Positions 1-7,978 of a stretch of 36,430 nucleotides of DNA are shown here, one piece after another (the stretch's first letter is position 1; the number at the start of each line of letters is the position of its first letter). The notes under the pieces are model-generated. The model was not told where the DNA came from, searched no databases, and saw nothing but the letters and a program-made list of their open reading frames with translations. The stretch covers positions 1-36,430 of the forward strand of contig JAFWQC010000084.1 in NCBI GenBank assembly GCA_017509245.1, written 5' to 3'. The stretch comes from Clostridiales bacterium (GTDB lineage Bacteria; Bacillota; Clostridia; Saccharofermentanales; Saccharofermentanaceae). The translations under genes and the position numbers were made by a program.

Positions 1-1242
<1,242 letters not shown>

Positions 1243-1270
1243 TAATCTGAAGATTATTAACCAATAACAT

Positions 1271-1302
1271 AAGGCTCGCGGTAGCTTACCGCGGGCCTTT
1301 TT
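1271..1302 (+). terminator. Rho-independent terminator of gdhA
   Basis: Arms AAGGCTCGCGGTA and TACCGCGGGCCTT pair over 13 positions (one T-G wobble) around a GCT loop, and the second arm runs into TTTTT. It sits 28 bp after the gdhA stop. Confidence 0.9.
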
Positions 1303-1372
1303 GTATGCGGATTATTATGACAATTACACAAAAGCAGGAGCATTGCCACAGTTTTCTTTTAATGTTTATTAA

Positions 1373-1400
1373 TTGGCAACCATAATTGTGATGATATAAT
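1373..1400 (+). promoter_or_regulatory. Sigma-A-type promoter of the LCP gene pair
   Basis: TTGGCA (1373-1378), a 16-bp spacer and TATAAT (1395-1400), with an upstream TG making an extended -10 (TGATATAAT). It lies between the gdhA terminator and the LCP start, giving a leader of roughly 40 nt. Confidence 0.7.
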
Positions 1401-1445
1401 TTAATGTCTTTCGAAAAAGTGGATTATATGGAGATTTATTAAATT

Positions 1446-2546
1446 ATGAACAGGAATGACCGCAGCTTTGAAGGGGATAAGCCCCGTAAAAAGTCTAAGG
1501 CCGCAAAATATATCGTCAGAGTTCTGGCAGCCGTTTTAGGTCTTGCCCTCGGTTTTTGTCTTTACTGGTTTTATATCCTTGGTGACACTTTTGTAGCTGT
1601 TCCCATCGTTAATCAGGAGGATTATTCAACGATCGAACTTGCCGGCAGCGGCAGCACAACAGGCGGAGATGTTTCCTCTTCCTGGTTTGACGGCGGTCAC
1701 ACAAGGCTTTACTACGATCCTTCCCATCCGATCATTGAGGTTAAGCAGAAGGATCCTGATATCGAGAACATTCTTGTTTTCGGAATCGACGCAAGAGGAA
1801 CTGACGACTACACATGCCGTACCGATGCCATCATGGTCCTTTCCATCAATAAGCGTGATAAATGCCTTAAGCTCATCACTTTGATGAGAGATACGGGAGT
1901 ATATCTGGGAGATACTGCTGAGACACTGGGTTCCAATCTCAACAAGCTCAACTCCGCATATCATTTCGGCGGTGTCGGAATGATGATCAACACGATAAAC
2001 GTAACGTTCGGACTTGATATCCAGCGTTTCGTTATGCTTGATTTCGGCAGCGCTTCAAAGATGATCGATCTTTGCGGCGGCGTCGACATTGAAGTCAAGC
2101 CTGAAGAGATTACCTATGCAAATAAGTATCTCGATAACATGTACACGCTTGACGGCAACACATCACCGCACCTTACAAGAGGCGGAATGCAGACTCTTGA
2201 CGGCCACCAGGCTGTTGCATGGTCAAGGATCAGATATCTTGATTCTGACTTTGTCAGAGCATCCAGACAGAGAACTGTTGCCAAGGCTCTCATGGGCAAA
2301 GTGCGCGGTATGAGTTATGCTCAAAAACTCCAGCTTTTGAACGATTCTGCAGGCGTGTTCGAGACAAATATGCGTTCTGTTGATATAATGCGTGTGGCAG
2401 TTGATTGTTTTGAATGTATGGACAATTTGGAAGAACATAGAATTCCGGAAGACGGACTTTACGAAGTTCAGAATAATCCGTGGATGATGAAGATAGATTT
2501 TGCTACCCAGAAGCAAAGACTTATAGATTACATTTGGGGTGAATAA
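1446..2546 (+). CDS. LytR-CpsA-Psr (LCP) family envelope phosphotransferase
   Basis: LCP enzymes attach undecaprenyl-phosphate-linked glycopolymers (teichoic acids, capsule or other wall glycans) to peptidoglycan on the outer face of the membrane. The 366-residue protein has a basic cytoplasmic N-terminus, one membrane segment (about residues 22-46) and an LCP domain at about 100-310. Typical LCP features are visible: NILVFGIDARG near 109-119, RTDAIMVLSI near 124-133, LMRDTGVYLGD, LNKLNSAYHFGG, and the arginine-rich WSRIRYLDSDFVRASRQR block near 258-275 that binds the pyrophosphate of the lipid substrate. A GGAG about 12 nt before the ATG serves as ribosome binding site. The next gene starts 1 bp after the stop, so the two are translationally coupled. 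The specific glycopolymer cannot be told from sequence. Confidence 0.93.
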   Translation: MNRNDRSFEGDKPRKKSKAAKYIVRVLAAVLGLALGFCLYWFYILGDTFVAVPIVNQEDYSTIELAGSGSTTGGDVSSSWFDGGHTRLYYDPSHPIIEVKQKDPDIENILVFGIDARGTDDYTCRTDAIMVLSINKRDKCLKLITLMRDTGVYLGDTAETLGSNLNKLNSAYHFGGVGMMINTINVTFGLDIQRFVMLDFGSASKMIDLCGGVDIEVKPEEITYANKYLDNMYTLDGNTSPHLTRGGMQTLDGHQAVAWSRIRYLDSDFVRASRQRTVAKALMGKVRGMSYAQKLQLLNDSAGVFETNMRSVDIMRVAVDCFECMDNLEEHRIPEDGLYEVQNNPWMMKIDFATQKQRLIDYIWGE

Positions 2547-2547
2547 G

Positions 2548-4410
2548 ATGAGTAAGACCGTTGCTACCTGTATTGCTGAGACTAATCTGGTTCAGGGAGA
2601 TCCGCAAGAGAACGTTTTCTTTCTTACACTTTCACGTAAGATCGAAGATTTTCCTAACGAGTTCTTAAGAACTGCCAGATCGACATCTCCCATTCAGATC
2701 TGCGCTATTTTCTCGACCATCGGTCCTGATAATCTCTCTGCAGTACTGAATCTTGAACTTAACAGCGAACTTGAGAAGATCGCTGCTGCCTGCTCCAATC
2801 AGGCTGTTCTTGATTTCGAAGGCTTTGCAAATCAGGTAATTAACAATCTTAACGTTAAAGTATGCAATTTCGCAGCTAACAAGGGAACACAGTTCAAGAC
2901 TTCAATGACGATGTTCGTTATTGAGGGAGACATTCTCCGTGTTATCCATGTCGGCATCACTAAGGCAGTCCTGTTCAGGAACAACCGTATCATGCTTCTT
3001 ACACAGGAGCAGACCGTTGCTCACAGATATGTTGAGATGGGTGCGATCCAGGCTTCCGAGGAGCTTACACATCCCGAAAACATGAACCTCACACAGTATC
3101 TCGGCAAGATGCCTCAGGAAGGTCCTGTCAATGCCGATAAGAAGATACACTTAAAGCTTCAGGACAATGATGAGCTTTTCCTCATGGGCGTAGGCCTTTC
3201 AAGAAAGCTTCCTTCACAGATGAGAAATGCCATCATCGCAAAGCCTCTTTCCACAGAGGTCAAGTCAAAAGAGATCATCAATTCTGCAGTAAGCTACGGC
3301 ATCAAGTCCGGCCTTACGCTTATCGATATGAAGATCGAATCTACATTCCTTCTTCCCGGCGATGCTGTCATCAACAGCAACCTTAAGAATGATTCATCAG
3401 TATCTGCAAGACCCGGAACCGGTGCAAATGCCCGGAATGCAAGTGCATATTCCAACTTCGATTCCGGAGCTGATTCATCCGACACTATCAACTATGTGCC
3501 CGGAAGCGCTCTTTCCGGTATGGCTGATGAAGAGGAGGAGCCCATCGTTAATGAGCAGAAGGAAAAGATCAAGACGATCATTATTCCTATCGTCATCTTT
3601 ATCGTCTGCGTCCTTTTGGGCTTCGGCGTTACCTTCATGGTCTTCAACATGAAGAACCTCATTAACTTTACTGAAGCAACAACAACACTTCCTGATTCTG
3701 CAGCCGGATCCGTGCTTTATGCGGCTACAAATGCTGTCCCTGTATATTCGCAGGCATCACTTGATTCCACTATCATCGGATACCTTAACCGCGGTGACGT
3801 TGTTACTCTCCAGGAAGTTACTGATAATACTTTCTCGAAAATCGTTACTGCCAATAACGTAACAGGTTATGTATTAAGCGCTTCCTTATTGCAGGAAGAT
3901 CCCACATATAACGATGCAACTTCCGAGATGACCGGCGATCCCACACCTGTTCCGACAGACACTGATCCCGAGGATACAACGACTTCAATCACAACCACTG
4001 CAGTTCAGACTGACCAGATCTGGGGAAGAAGGTCAAATACAAACACACCTACTCCCACACCGGTTGAACCTGACGAGAATCAAATGACGCCACCTGCATC
4101 TCCAACACCTGGTGGCCAAGGCGAAGGCGGCCAGGGCCAGGGCGAAGGCGGTCAGGGTCAGGGTCAGGGTCAAGGCCAAGGTGAAGGCGGCCAGGGTCAG
4201 GGCGAAGGCGGTCAAGGCCAGGGCCAAGGCGAAGGCGGTCAGGGCCAGGGTGAAGGCGGTCAAGGCCAAGGCCAGGGCGAAGGCGGTCAGGGCCAGGGTC
4301 AGGGTGAAGGCGGTCAAGGCCAAGGCCAGGGCGAAGGCGGTCAAGGCGGAGATAACGGTGGCGGCGGAGATGCCGGCGGCGGTGACAACGGCGGTGCCGA
4401 TAACAACTGA
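2548..4410 (+). CDS. Membrane protein: PP2C-like domain, TM helix, SH3b domain, Gly-Gln-Glu repeat tail
   Basis: Function unknown. The N-terminal ~270 residues resemble a PP2C-type phosphatase fold: the segment TSMTMFVIEGDILRVIHVG (about 117-135) followed by a TKAVLFRNNR strand pair and a LTQEQT step parallels the GDSRAVL/LT-DHS core of PP2C. The usual acidic metal ligands are not evident (GITK where GDSR is usual), suggesting a pseudo-phosphatase. A single membrane helix follows at about 342-368, then an extracellular SH3b-like domain (about 387-451), a Thr/Pro linker, and a tail built of GQG/EGG units (about 522-600) ending Gly/Asp/Asn-rich. A GTG at 2539 is also in frame, but the ATG at 2548 has GGGGTGA 6 nt ahead and is preferred. 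Coupling to the LCP gene suggests a wall-sensing or wall-assembly role. That role is inference. Confidence 0.85.
   Translation: MSKTVATCIAETNLVQGDPQENVFFLTLSRKIEDFPNEFLRTARSTSPIQICAIFSTIGPDNLSAVLNLELNSELEKIAAACSNQAVLDFEGFANQVINNLNVKVCNFAANKGTQFKTSMTMFVIEGDILRVIHVGITKAVLFRNNRIMLLTQEQTVAHRYVEMGAIQASEELTHPENMNLTQYLGKMPQEGPVNADKKIHLKLQDNDELFLMGVGLSRKLPSQMRNAIIAKPLSTEVKSKEIINSAVSYGIKSGLTLIDMKIESTFLLPGDAVINSNLKNDSSVSARPGTGANARNASAYSNFDSGADSSDTINYVPGSALSGMADEEEEPIVNEQKEKIKTIIIPIVIFIVCVLLGFGVTFMVFNMKNLINFTEATTTLPDSAAGSVLYAATNAVPVYSQASLDSTIIGYLNRGDVVTLQEVTDNTFSKIVTANNVTGYVLSASLLQEDPTYNDATSEMTGDPTPVPTDTDPEDTTTSITTTAVQTDQIWGRRSNTNTPTPTPVEPDENQMTPPASPTPGGQGEGGQGQGEGGQGQGQGQGQGEGGQGQGEGGQGQGQGEGGQGQGEGGQGQGQGEGGQGQGQGEGGQGQGQGEGGQGGDNGGGGDAGGGDNGGADNN
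4111..4347 (+). repeat. In-frame GGC-rich minisatellite encoding GQG/EGG units
   Basis: About 237 bp of irregular tandem units built from codons for Gly-Gln-Gly, Gly-Glu-Gly-Gly and Gly-Gln, recurring in longer blocks such as GGQGQGEGG. All unit boundaries are codon-aligned, so copy-number change would keep the frame. Synonymous third-position variation (GGC/GGT, CAA/CAG) shows the array is not freshly expanded. Confidence 0.9.
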
Positions 4411-4435
4411 TCGTTTTCGATAACTAAATAATCAC

Positions 4436-4469
4436 AAAGAGGCTGTTTCACTGAAGCGGCCTCTTTTTT
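4436..4469 (+). terminator. Rho-independent terminator of the LCP/PP2C-like operon
   Basis: GAGGCTGTTTC and GAAGCGGCCTC pair across all 11 positions (two G-T wobbles) around an ACT loop, followed by TTTTTT. It lies 29 bp after the stop codon. Confidence 0.92.
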
Positions 4470-4521
4470 GTTGCATGAAGTATTAAAGCTCCAATAGACA
4501 TGTTGATATTTCATCTCACAC

Positions 4522-4553
4522 AAAGAAAAAACGATGTCTCAAAAAGGCATCGT
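4522..4553 (-). terminator. Candidate minus-strand terminator
   Basis: On the minus strand ACGATG and CATCGT form a 6-bp stem followed directly by TTTTTCTTT. It is downstream of lysC in the minus direction, about 320 bp past its stop, and may end read-through or an unannotated transcript. Confidence 0.45.
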
Positions 4554-4623
4554 CCTATTTGTTGTGATGCATGTAAACCGGCCTTATACCGCCTTAAAAC
4601 GTCACACAAATCGTCAAAACAGG

Positions 4624-4683
4624 CAGAATTGACGAAAACGGTGACGATATCAGGGCAAGATCGTCACACTCAGCGTCAATCTG
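4624..4683. repeat. Two-tier interrupted palindrome (possible structured RNA or protein-binding site)
   Basis: The inner arms GTGACGAT (4641-4648) and ATCGTCAC (4660-4667) pair perfectly over 8 bp around an 11-nt loop. After symmetric 6-nt internal loops, the outer arms ATTGACG (4628-4634) and CGTCAAT (4674-4680) pair over 7 bp, extended by CAG/CTG with one bulged A. There is no U-tract immediately after, so this is not a standard terminator. Confidence 0.65.
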
Positions 4684-4722
4684 TTTTCGACGAGTTCAAA
4701 TGAATCGCAGCATAACAAAAAC

Positions 4723-4751
4723 CGTACTTTTTCACACCCCCAAAAAGTACG
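4723..4751. repeat. 10-bp perfect inverted repeat with C-rich loop
   Basis: CGTACTTTTT (4723-4732) and AAAAAGTACG (4742-4751) enclose a CACACCCCC loop. It is flanked by AAAAAC on the left and ATTTTG on the right, so it could act as a weak terminator in either direction, or as a DNA-binding site. Confidence 0.55.
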
Positions 4752-4827
4752 ATTTTGCCCGTCGCTCCGTGCGTTCAGATGACCTTCAATTCTGTTGCTC
4801 TTCCTGTCCAAATATGAATAAGGGCTG

Positions 4828-4852
4828 CCTCATTTTGAGACAGCCCACTTTA
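4828..4852 (-). terminator. Candidate terminator downstream of lysC
   Basis: GGGCTG...CAGCCC outer arms with CTCA...TGAG inner arms and one mismatch, 25 bp after the lysC stop on the minus strand. The following tract on that strand (TTATTCAT) is only moderately T-rich, so termination efficiency is uncertain. The plus-strand side (ACTTTATTTT) is similar. Confidence 0.6.
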
Positions 4853-4877
4853 TTTTCGAGCTAGTGTGATCAAAATA

Positions 4878-6230
4878 TCAATAGCGGAAAAGTTCCTTGT
4901 AAAGAACTCTTACGGCGTATGAGCAGTATGACTCTGAGACACCGAACATCATTGAGATCTCGGATGCGCCCTGGTTAACGATACGGAGGTTGATACCTGC
5001 GTTGGAGAGCGCAGATGCTGCTCTTGCCATGATACCGACGGAATTTGCCATGGCTTCACCGACGATCATTACGATTGCGAGGTCTCTGTCTACGCTGACA
5101 TCTGCTCCGAGTTCGTCCTTGATCCTCTTGACGATCTTTTCTTCTTTTTCTTCAGTGAAGTATTTCTTGCGGAGTACGATAGTAACCGTGTCGATCCCTG
5201 AAGGAATGTGATCAATTGAGATCGCTTCGTCAGAGAAGATCTTGAGGAGCGCTGCAAGGAAGCCGACCTGACGGTTCATCATGTATTTGCTGACCGTTAC
5301 TGTGCAGAAGCCCTTGTCGCCTGCGATGCCTGTTACGAGTGAATCGTAGTGGGAACGCTTTGAAACGATCCATGTGCCCTTTGCGGAAGGGTTGTTTGTG
5401 TTCTTGATGTTGAGCGGTATTCCGCGCGCGAAAACAGGATAGATAGCTTCTTCGTGAAGAACTGTAAATCCTGCATATGAAAGCTCTCTCATCTCGTCAT
5501 ATGTGATCTCGGCGATAGGGAAAGGATTCTTTACGAGGTTGGGGTTAACTGCAAATACGCTGTCAACGTCGGTCCAGTTCTCGTAAACATCAGCACCTAC
5601 TGAAGCTGCAAGGATAGAGCCTGTGATATCTGAGCCGCCTCTTGAGAACGTGATGATCTTGCCTGACTTGGAATAACCGTAGAAGCCGGGGAATACGAGG
5701 ATCTGATCAGCCTCATCCTTGAGCTTTGCGAGGTTGTCGTATGTCTCGGGAAGGATAACTGCTTTGCCTGCTTCGTCGTGCTCAAGATAGAGTCCGCATA
5801 CTTCAGGATCGCAGTACTTTGCAGGATGGCCTGTCGATGTGAGGTAGAAGGCTACAAGCTTTGCGCAGCAGTCTTCGCCCATTGCCTTGACCGAATCAAG
5901 GTATGCAATATCTTCTGTATAATCAGCTTCGACGATCTTTAAGAGCTTGCTCTCGATGTCGGGAAGGATCTCTTTGATACCGAGCTCGTCGGCGATCTCT
6001 TCGTAGCGTGCAAGAACAGCGGCGACTTCCTTGTCGTATGATTCGCCTGCAAGTCTTGCCTTGGCAACGGCAATAAGAAGGTCCGTTACCTTTGTATCGT
6101 CCTTGGTGCGCTTGCCCGGTGCAGATACGACCATGATTCTGCGGTCTTCGTCTGCTAAAAGGATATTGCAGACCTTCTGAATCTGAAATGCATTGGCAAG
6201 AGATGATCCGCCGAATTTTGTAACTTTCAT
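4878..6230 (-). CDS. lysC: Aspartate kinase (monofunctional)
   Basis: Phosphorylates L-aspartate, the first step toward lysine/diaminopimelate, threonine and methionine. The 450-residue protein has the amino-acid-kinase N-terminus KFGGSSLA (about 5-12), VVSAPGKRT (about 34-42), FSRGGSDITGS (about 195-205), and WTDVDSVFAVNP in the aspartate-binding/regulatory region. It ends with tandem ACT domains from about residue 300, including GEAMANSVGIMARAASAL. Length matches the 440-460-residue class rather than bifunctional ThrA-type enzymes. An AAGGAG at 6241-6246 (minus sense) sits 10 nt before the ATG. The ACT pair implies allosteric feedback; which amino acid binds cannot be read here. It is transcribed away from yqeG, with a 132-bp divergent region between. 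Confidence 0.95.
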   Translation of the reverse strand: MKVTKFGGSSLANAFQIQKVCNILLADEDRRIMVVSAPGKRTKDDTKVTDLLIAVAKARLAGESYDKEVAAVLARYEEIADELGIKEILPDIESKLLKIVEADYTEDIAYLDSVKAMGEDCCAKLVAFYLTSTGHPAKYCDPEVCGLYLEHDEAGKAVILPETYDNLAKLKDEADQILVFPGFYGYSKSGKIITFSRGGSDITGSILAASVGADVYENWTDVDSVFAVNPNLVKNPFPIAEITYDEMRELSYAGFTVLHEEAIYPVFARGIPLNIKNTNNPSAKGTWIVSKRSHYDSLVTGIAGDKGFCTVTVSKYMMNRQVGFLAALLKIFSDEAISIDHIPSGIDTVTIVLRKKYFTEEKEEKIVKRIKDELGADVSVDRDLAIVMIVGEAMANSVGIMARAASALSNAGINLRIVNQGASEISMMFGVSESYCSYAVRVLYKELFRY

Positions 6231-6267
6231 AGTTCTAGTGCTCCTTGACTTGTCATTTAGCCTAAAT

Positions 6268-6273
6268 ATAATA
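6268..6273 (-). promoter_or_regulatory. Candidate extended -10 of lysC promoter
   Basis: On the minus strand TGATATTAT gives an extended -10 (TGA then TATTAT) about 37 nt before the lysC start. No good -35 is seen 16-18 bp upstream. Confidence 0.4.
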
Positions 6274-6315
6274 TCACATGCGCGAAAATATATGATTATA
6301 ATTATTTTGTAGCGG

Positions 6316-6328
6316 AAAATTAGTCAGT
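6316..6328 (+). repeat. Direct-repeat element, copy 1 (yqeG leader)
   Basis: AAAATTAGTCAGT, identical to 6911-6923, ends 34 nt before the yqeG start codon. The core ATTAGTCA also occurs inverted at 6866-6873. It is a candidate operator or shared initial-transcribed sequence. Confidence 0.6.
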
Positions 6329-6362
6329 CTGTAATACTAAAGCGCCGATTGGAGACAAAACT

Positions 6363-6860
6363 TTGAACATTTTCAAAGCAATGAAGCCGGAGAAAGTCTA
6401 TGAGAGCCTCGTCCAGATACCCTGGGCAGAGCTTTACGGCAGCGGCATAAAGACTGCTCTGCTGGATTTTGATAATACATTGGGTCCGGATCACGCTACA
6501 GAACCTGAGGAATATAGCTTTAAGTGCGTGAAGATGATAGAAGAGCAGGGCATCAAGTGCTGTCTCGTATCTAACGCAAAGTCAGGCAGATCTGCAGGTA
6601 TAGCTGAAAAGCTCAATATTCCCGTTGTCACATATGCAAACAAGCCCGGTACATCAGGTGTTTTCAAGGCTATCGCACTGATGAATTCCACGCCCTCTGA
6701 GACAGTAATGGTCGGAGATCAGGTCTTTACCGATGTTATTGCAGGCAACAGGGCGGGAGTCCGGACGTTCATGGTCGAGAAGCTTTATGAGAAGGAGATA
6801 TGGTATGTCCTTCTCAAAAGACCTTTCGAGAAAATGGTAAGGCTGTTTGGTAAATTTTGA
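6363..6860 (+). CDS. yqeG: YqeG family HAD-IIIA phosphatase
   Basis: A small HAD-superfamily phosphatase of the YqeG family (also widespread in Firmicutes next to ribosome-assembly GTPase genes); its physiological substrate is not known. The 165-residue protein shows the HAD nucleophile motif as LLDFDNTL with Asp35 and Asp37, the Ser-containing motif II as CLVSNAK near residue 60, and the terminal acidic motif VGDQVFTD near 116-123. All fit an active HAD enzyme. Start is TTG at 6363, supported by GGAG at 6351-6354 with an 8-nt spacing; no ATG is placed equally well. It stands 98 bp before efp and shares a 13-nt leader element with it. Confidence 0.88.
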   Translation: MNIFKAMKPEKVYESLVQIPWAELYGSGIKTALLDFDNTLGPDHATEPEEYSFKCVKMIEEQGIKCCLVSNAKSGRSAGIAEKLNIPVVTYANKPGTSGVFKAIALMNSTPSETVMVGDQVFTDVIAGNRAGVRTFMVEKLYEKEIWYVLLKRPFEKMVRLFGKF

Positions 6861-6865
6861 TGAAT

Positions 6866-6873
6866 TGACTAAT
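6866..6873. repeat. Inverted copy of the ATTAGTCA core upstream of efp
   Basis: TGACTAAT is the exact reverse complement of the ATTAGTCA at 6914-6921. The pair flanks the candidate efp promoter. Confidence 0.45.
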
Positions 6874-6886
6874 AACATTTGGATAC

Positions 6887-6915
6887 TTGCATAGAAATAC
6901 TCTTTCAAGTAAAAT
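6887..6915 (+). promoter_or_regulatory. Candidate efp promoter
   Basis: TTGCAT (6887-6892), a 17-bp spacer and TAAAAT (6910-6915). The -10 overlaps the 13-nt repeat shared with yqeG. The predicted leader is about 37 nt. Confidence 0.55.
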
Positions 6916-6923
6916 TAGTCAGT
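6911..6923 (+). repeat. Direct-repeat element, copy 2 (efp leader)
   Basis: AAAATTAGTCAGT, identical to 6316-6328, ends 35 nt before the efp ATG, almost the same offset as in yqeG. It overlaps the predicted -10 of the efp promoter. Confidence 0.6.
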
Positions 6924-6958
6924 TAAACGCTTATTTATTTAAAAAAGGAGAAATATTT

Positions 6959-7516
6959 ATGATTAGCGCAGGAGACTTCAGAAACGGAATGTGTTTTGAG
7001 ATGGACGACCAGGTATATCAGGTCGTAGAATTCCAGCACGTTAAGCCCGGTAAGGGATCAGCATTCGTTAGAACGAAGTACAAGAATGTTAAGACCGGAT
7101 CTGTAGTAGAAAGATCCTTCAACCCTAACGAGAAGTTTGAGCAGGCTCAGCTTACAAGACAGGATATGCAGTATATCTATGCTGACGGCGATCTCTGCTA
7201 CTTCATGGATCAGGAGACATATGAGCAGACTCCTATCCACCAGGATAAGATCGGCGACGGCATCAAGTTCCTCAAGGAAGAGATGGTTTGCAAGGTCGTA
7301 TCTTACAAGGGCGACATCTTCCAGGTTGAGCTTCCTATCACTGTTGAGCTCGAGATCACAGAGTGCGAGCCCGGTGTTAAGGGTGATACAGCTAACAACG
7401 CTTCCAAGTACGCTACACTTGAGACAGGCGCTGTAGTTAAGGTTCCTCTCTTTGTTAACCAGGGTGAGAAGATCAGAGTTGACACAAGAACAGGCGAATA
7501 CTTAGAAAGAGCTTAA
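6959..7516 (+). CDS. efp: Translation elongation factor P
   Basis: Binds stalled ribosomes next to the P-site tRNA and restores peptide-bond formation at consecutive prolines. The 185-residue protein has the usual three beta-barrel domains. Domain I carries the modification loop VKPGKGSAF with Lys32, the position that carries 5-aminopentanol in B. subtilis EF-P. The ending GEYLERA matches the family. The open frame extends upstream to 6887, but the ATG at 6959 has AAAAAAGGAG at 6941-6950 with 8-nt spacing and gives the family N-terminus, so the longer form is rejected. EF-P has a natural client in the extremely Thr/Pro-rich RHS protein encoded further along, though PP pairs there are few. Confidence 0.96.
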   Translation: MISAGDFRNGMCFEMDDQVYQVVEFQHVKPGKGSAFVRTKYKNVKTGSVVERSFNPNEKFEQAQLTRQDMQYIYADGDLCYFMDQETYEQTPIHQDKIGDGIKFLKEEMVCKVVSYKGDIFQVELPITVELEITECEPGVKGDTANNASKYATLETGAVVKVPLFVNQGEKIRVDTRTGEYLERA

Positions 7517-7530
7517 TTTCAATTATTATT

Positions 7531-7571
7531 CTGCCGCAGGCGGGAATAGTCCCGCTTGTGGCAGTTATTTA
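7531..7571 (+). terminator. Terminator-like hairpin after efp
   Basis: CTGCCGCAGGCGGGA and TCCCGCTTGTGGCAG pair over 15 bp (two G-T wobbles) with an ATAG loop. The tract after it (TTATTTAT) is interrupted, so partial read-through into the asp23 genes is possible. No clear promoter is seen between the hairpin and 7610. Confidence 0.75.
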
Positions 7572-7609
7572 TCCGCACCTTTAAAGTTTAGAACATTCAA
7601 GGAACCGAT

Positions 7610-7978
7610 ATGGAAGACAATACTAACATCGAATCCATAAAAGGCGATCGCTCAATGACTCAGGGCTTTGTAGCCCAGTATGCATCTGAAGCTGCGCTCC
7701 AGATCAACGGTGTCTTGTCATTGGTTCCTTCATTCGCGGTTGCGCTTAAAGAGAAAGCGGGTGTAGTGCACGAGGGAAAGGGTGTCAGAGTTATCTTCGG
7801 AGATGCCGATGAAGGCTCTGTATCGATCACCGTATATCCGATCGTTAAGTACGGAATGATCATTCCCGAGATTGCCTGGATGATTCAGGAAAAGGTAAAA
7901 AATGACGTCGAACGCTTTACCGGACTTACGGTGGAGAGTGTCGACGTTTATGTTTGCGGGGTCGAGGAGGTATCATGA
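7610..7978 (+). CDS. Asp23/Gls24 family envelope stress protein
   Basis: Soluble member of the Asp23 (alkaline shock) family, known in Staphylococcus to polymerise at the membrane through AmaP. The 122-residue protein has the family signature: VAQYASEAALQINGV (residues 22-36), GVRVIFGD, VYPIVKYGMIIPEIAWMIQ, and the closing VERFTGLTVESVDVYVCGV. An AAGGA lies about 6 nt before the ATG. Its TGA overlaps the ATG of the next gene (ATGA), and the partner is AmaP-like, so the two products are expected to act together at the envelope. The exact role in this organism is unknown. Confidence 0.9.
   Translation: MEDNTNIESIKGDRSMTQGFVAQYASEAALQINGVLSLVPSFAVALKEKAGVVHEGKGVRVIFGDADEGSVSITVYPIVKYGMIIPEIAWMIQEKVKNDVERFTGLTVESVDVYVCGVEEVS

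Larger units (their letters stand above)
4470..4877. other. Gene-free interval rich in inverted repeats
   Basis: Some 400 bp with no convincing coding region. A 67-codon open frame at 4500-4703 has no ribosome binding site and no protein-like composition. The interval holds four inverted repeats (listed separately at 4522-4553, 4624-4683, 4723-4751 and 4828-4852) and an unusual density of the pentamer CGTCA/TGACG between about 4590 and 4695. No tRNA or known riboswitch fold was recognised. Confidence 0.6.

Noticed and set aside
4033..4423. Frames on both strands over the Gly-Gln repeat giving Ala/Leu/Lys-rich proteins
   Set aside because: Products of the repeat read in other frames; no ribosome binding sites and fully inside the supported gene.
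4500..4703. 67-codon open frame in the gene-free interval
   Set aside because: No ribosome binding site, no family resemblance, basic low-quality composition, and it runs through the inverted repeats.
6231..6362. Lysine riboswitch before lysC
   Set aside because: Only 132 bp lie between the divergent genes, and the lysC leader is about 35 nt, far too short for the L-box fold; no matching motifs.
6887..6958. N-terminal extension of EF-P
   Set aside because: Upstream in-frame sequence includes the promoter-like region and the ribosome binding site; EF-P proteins begin at [10 protein letters not shown].
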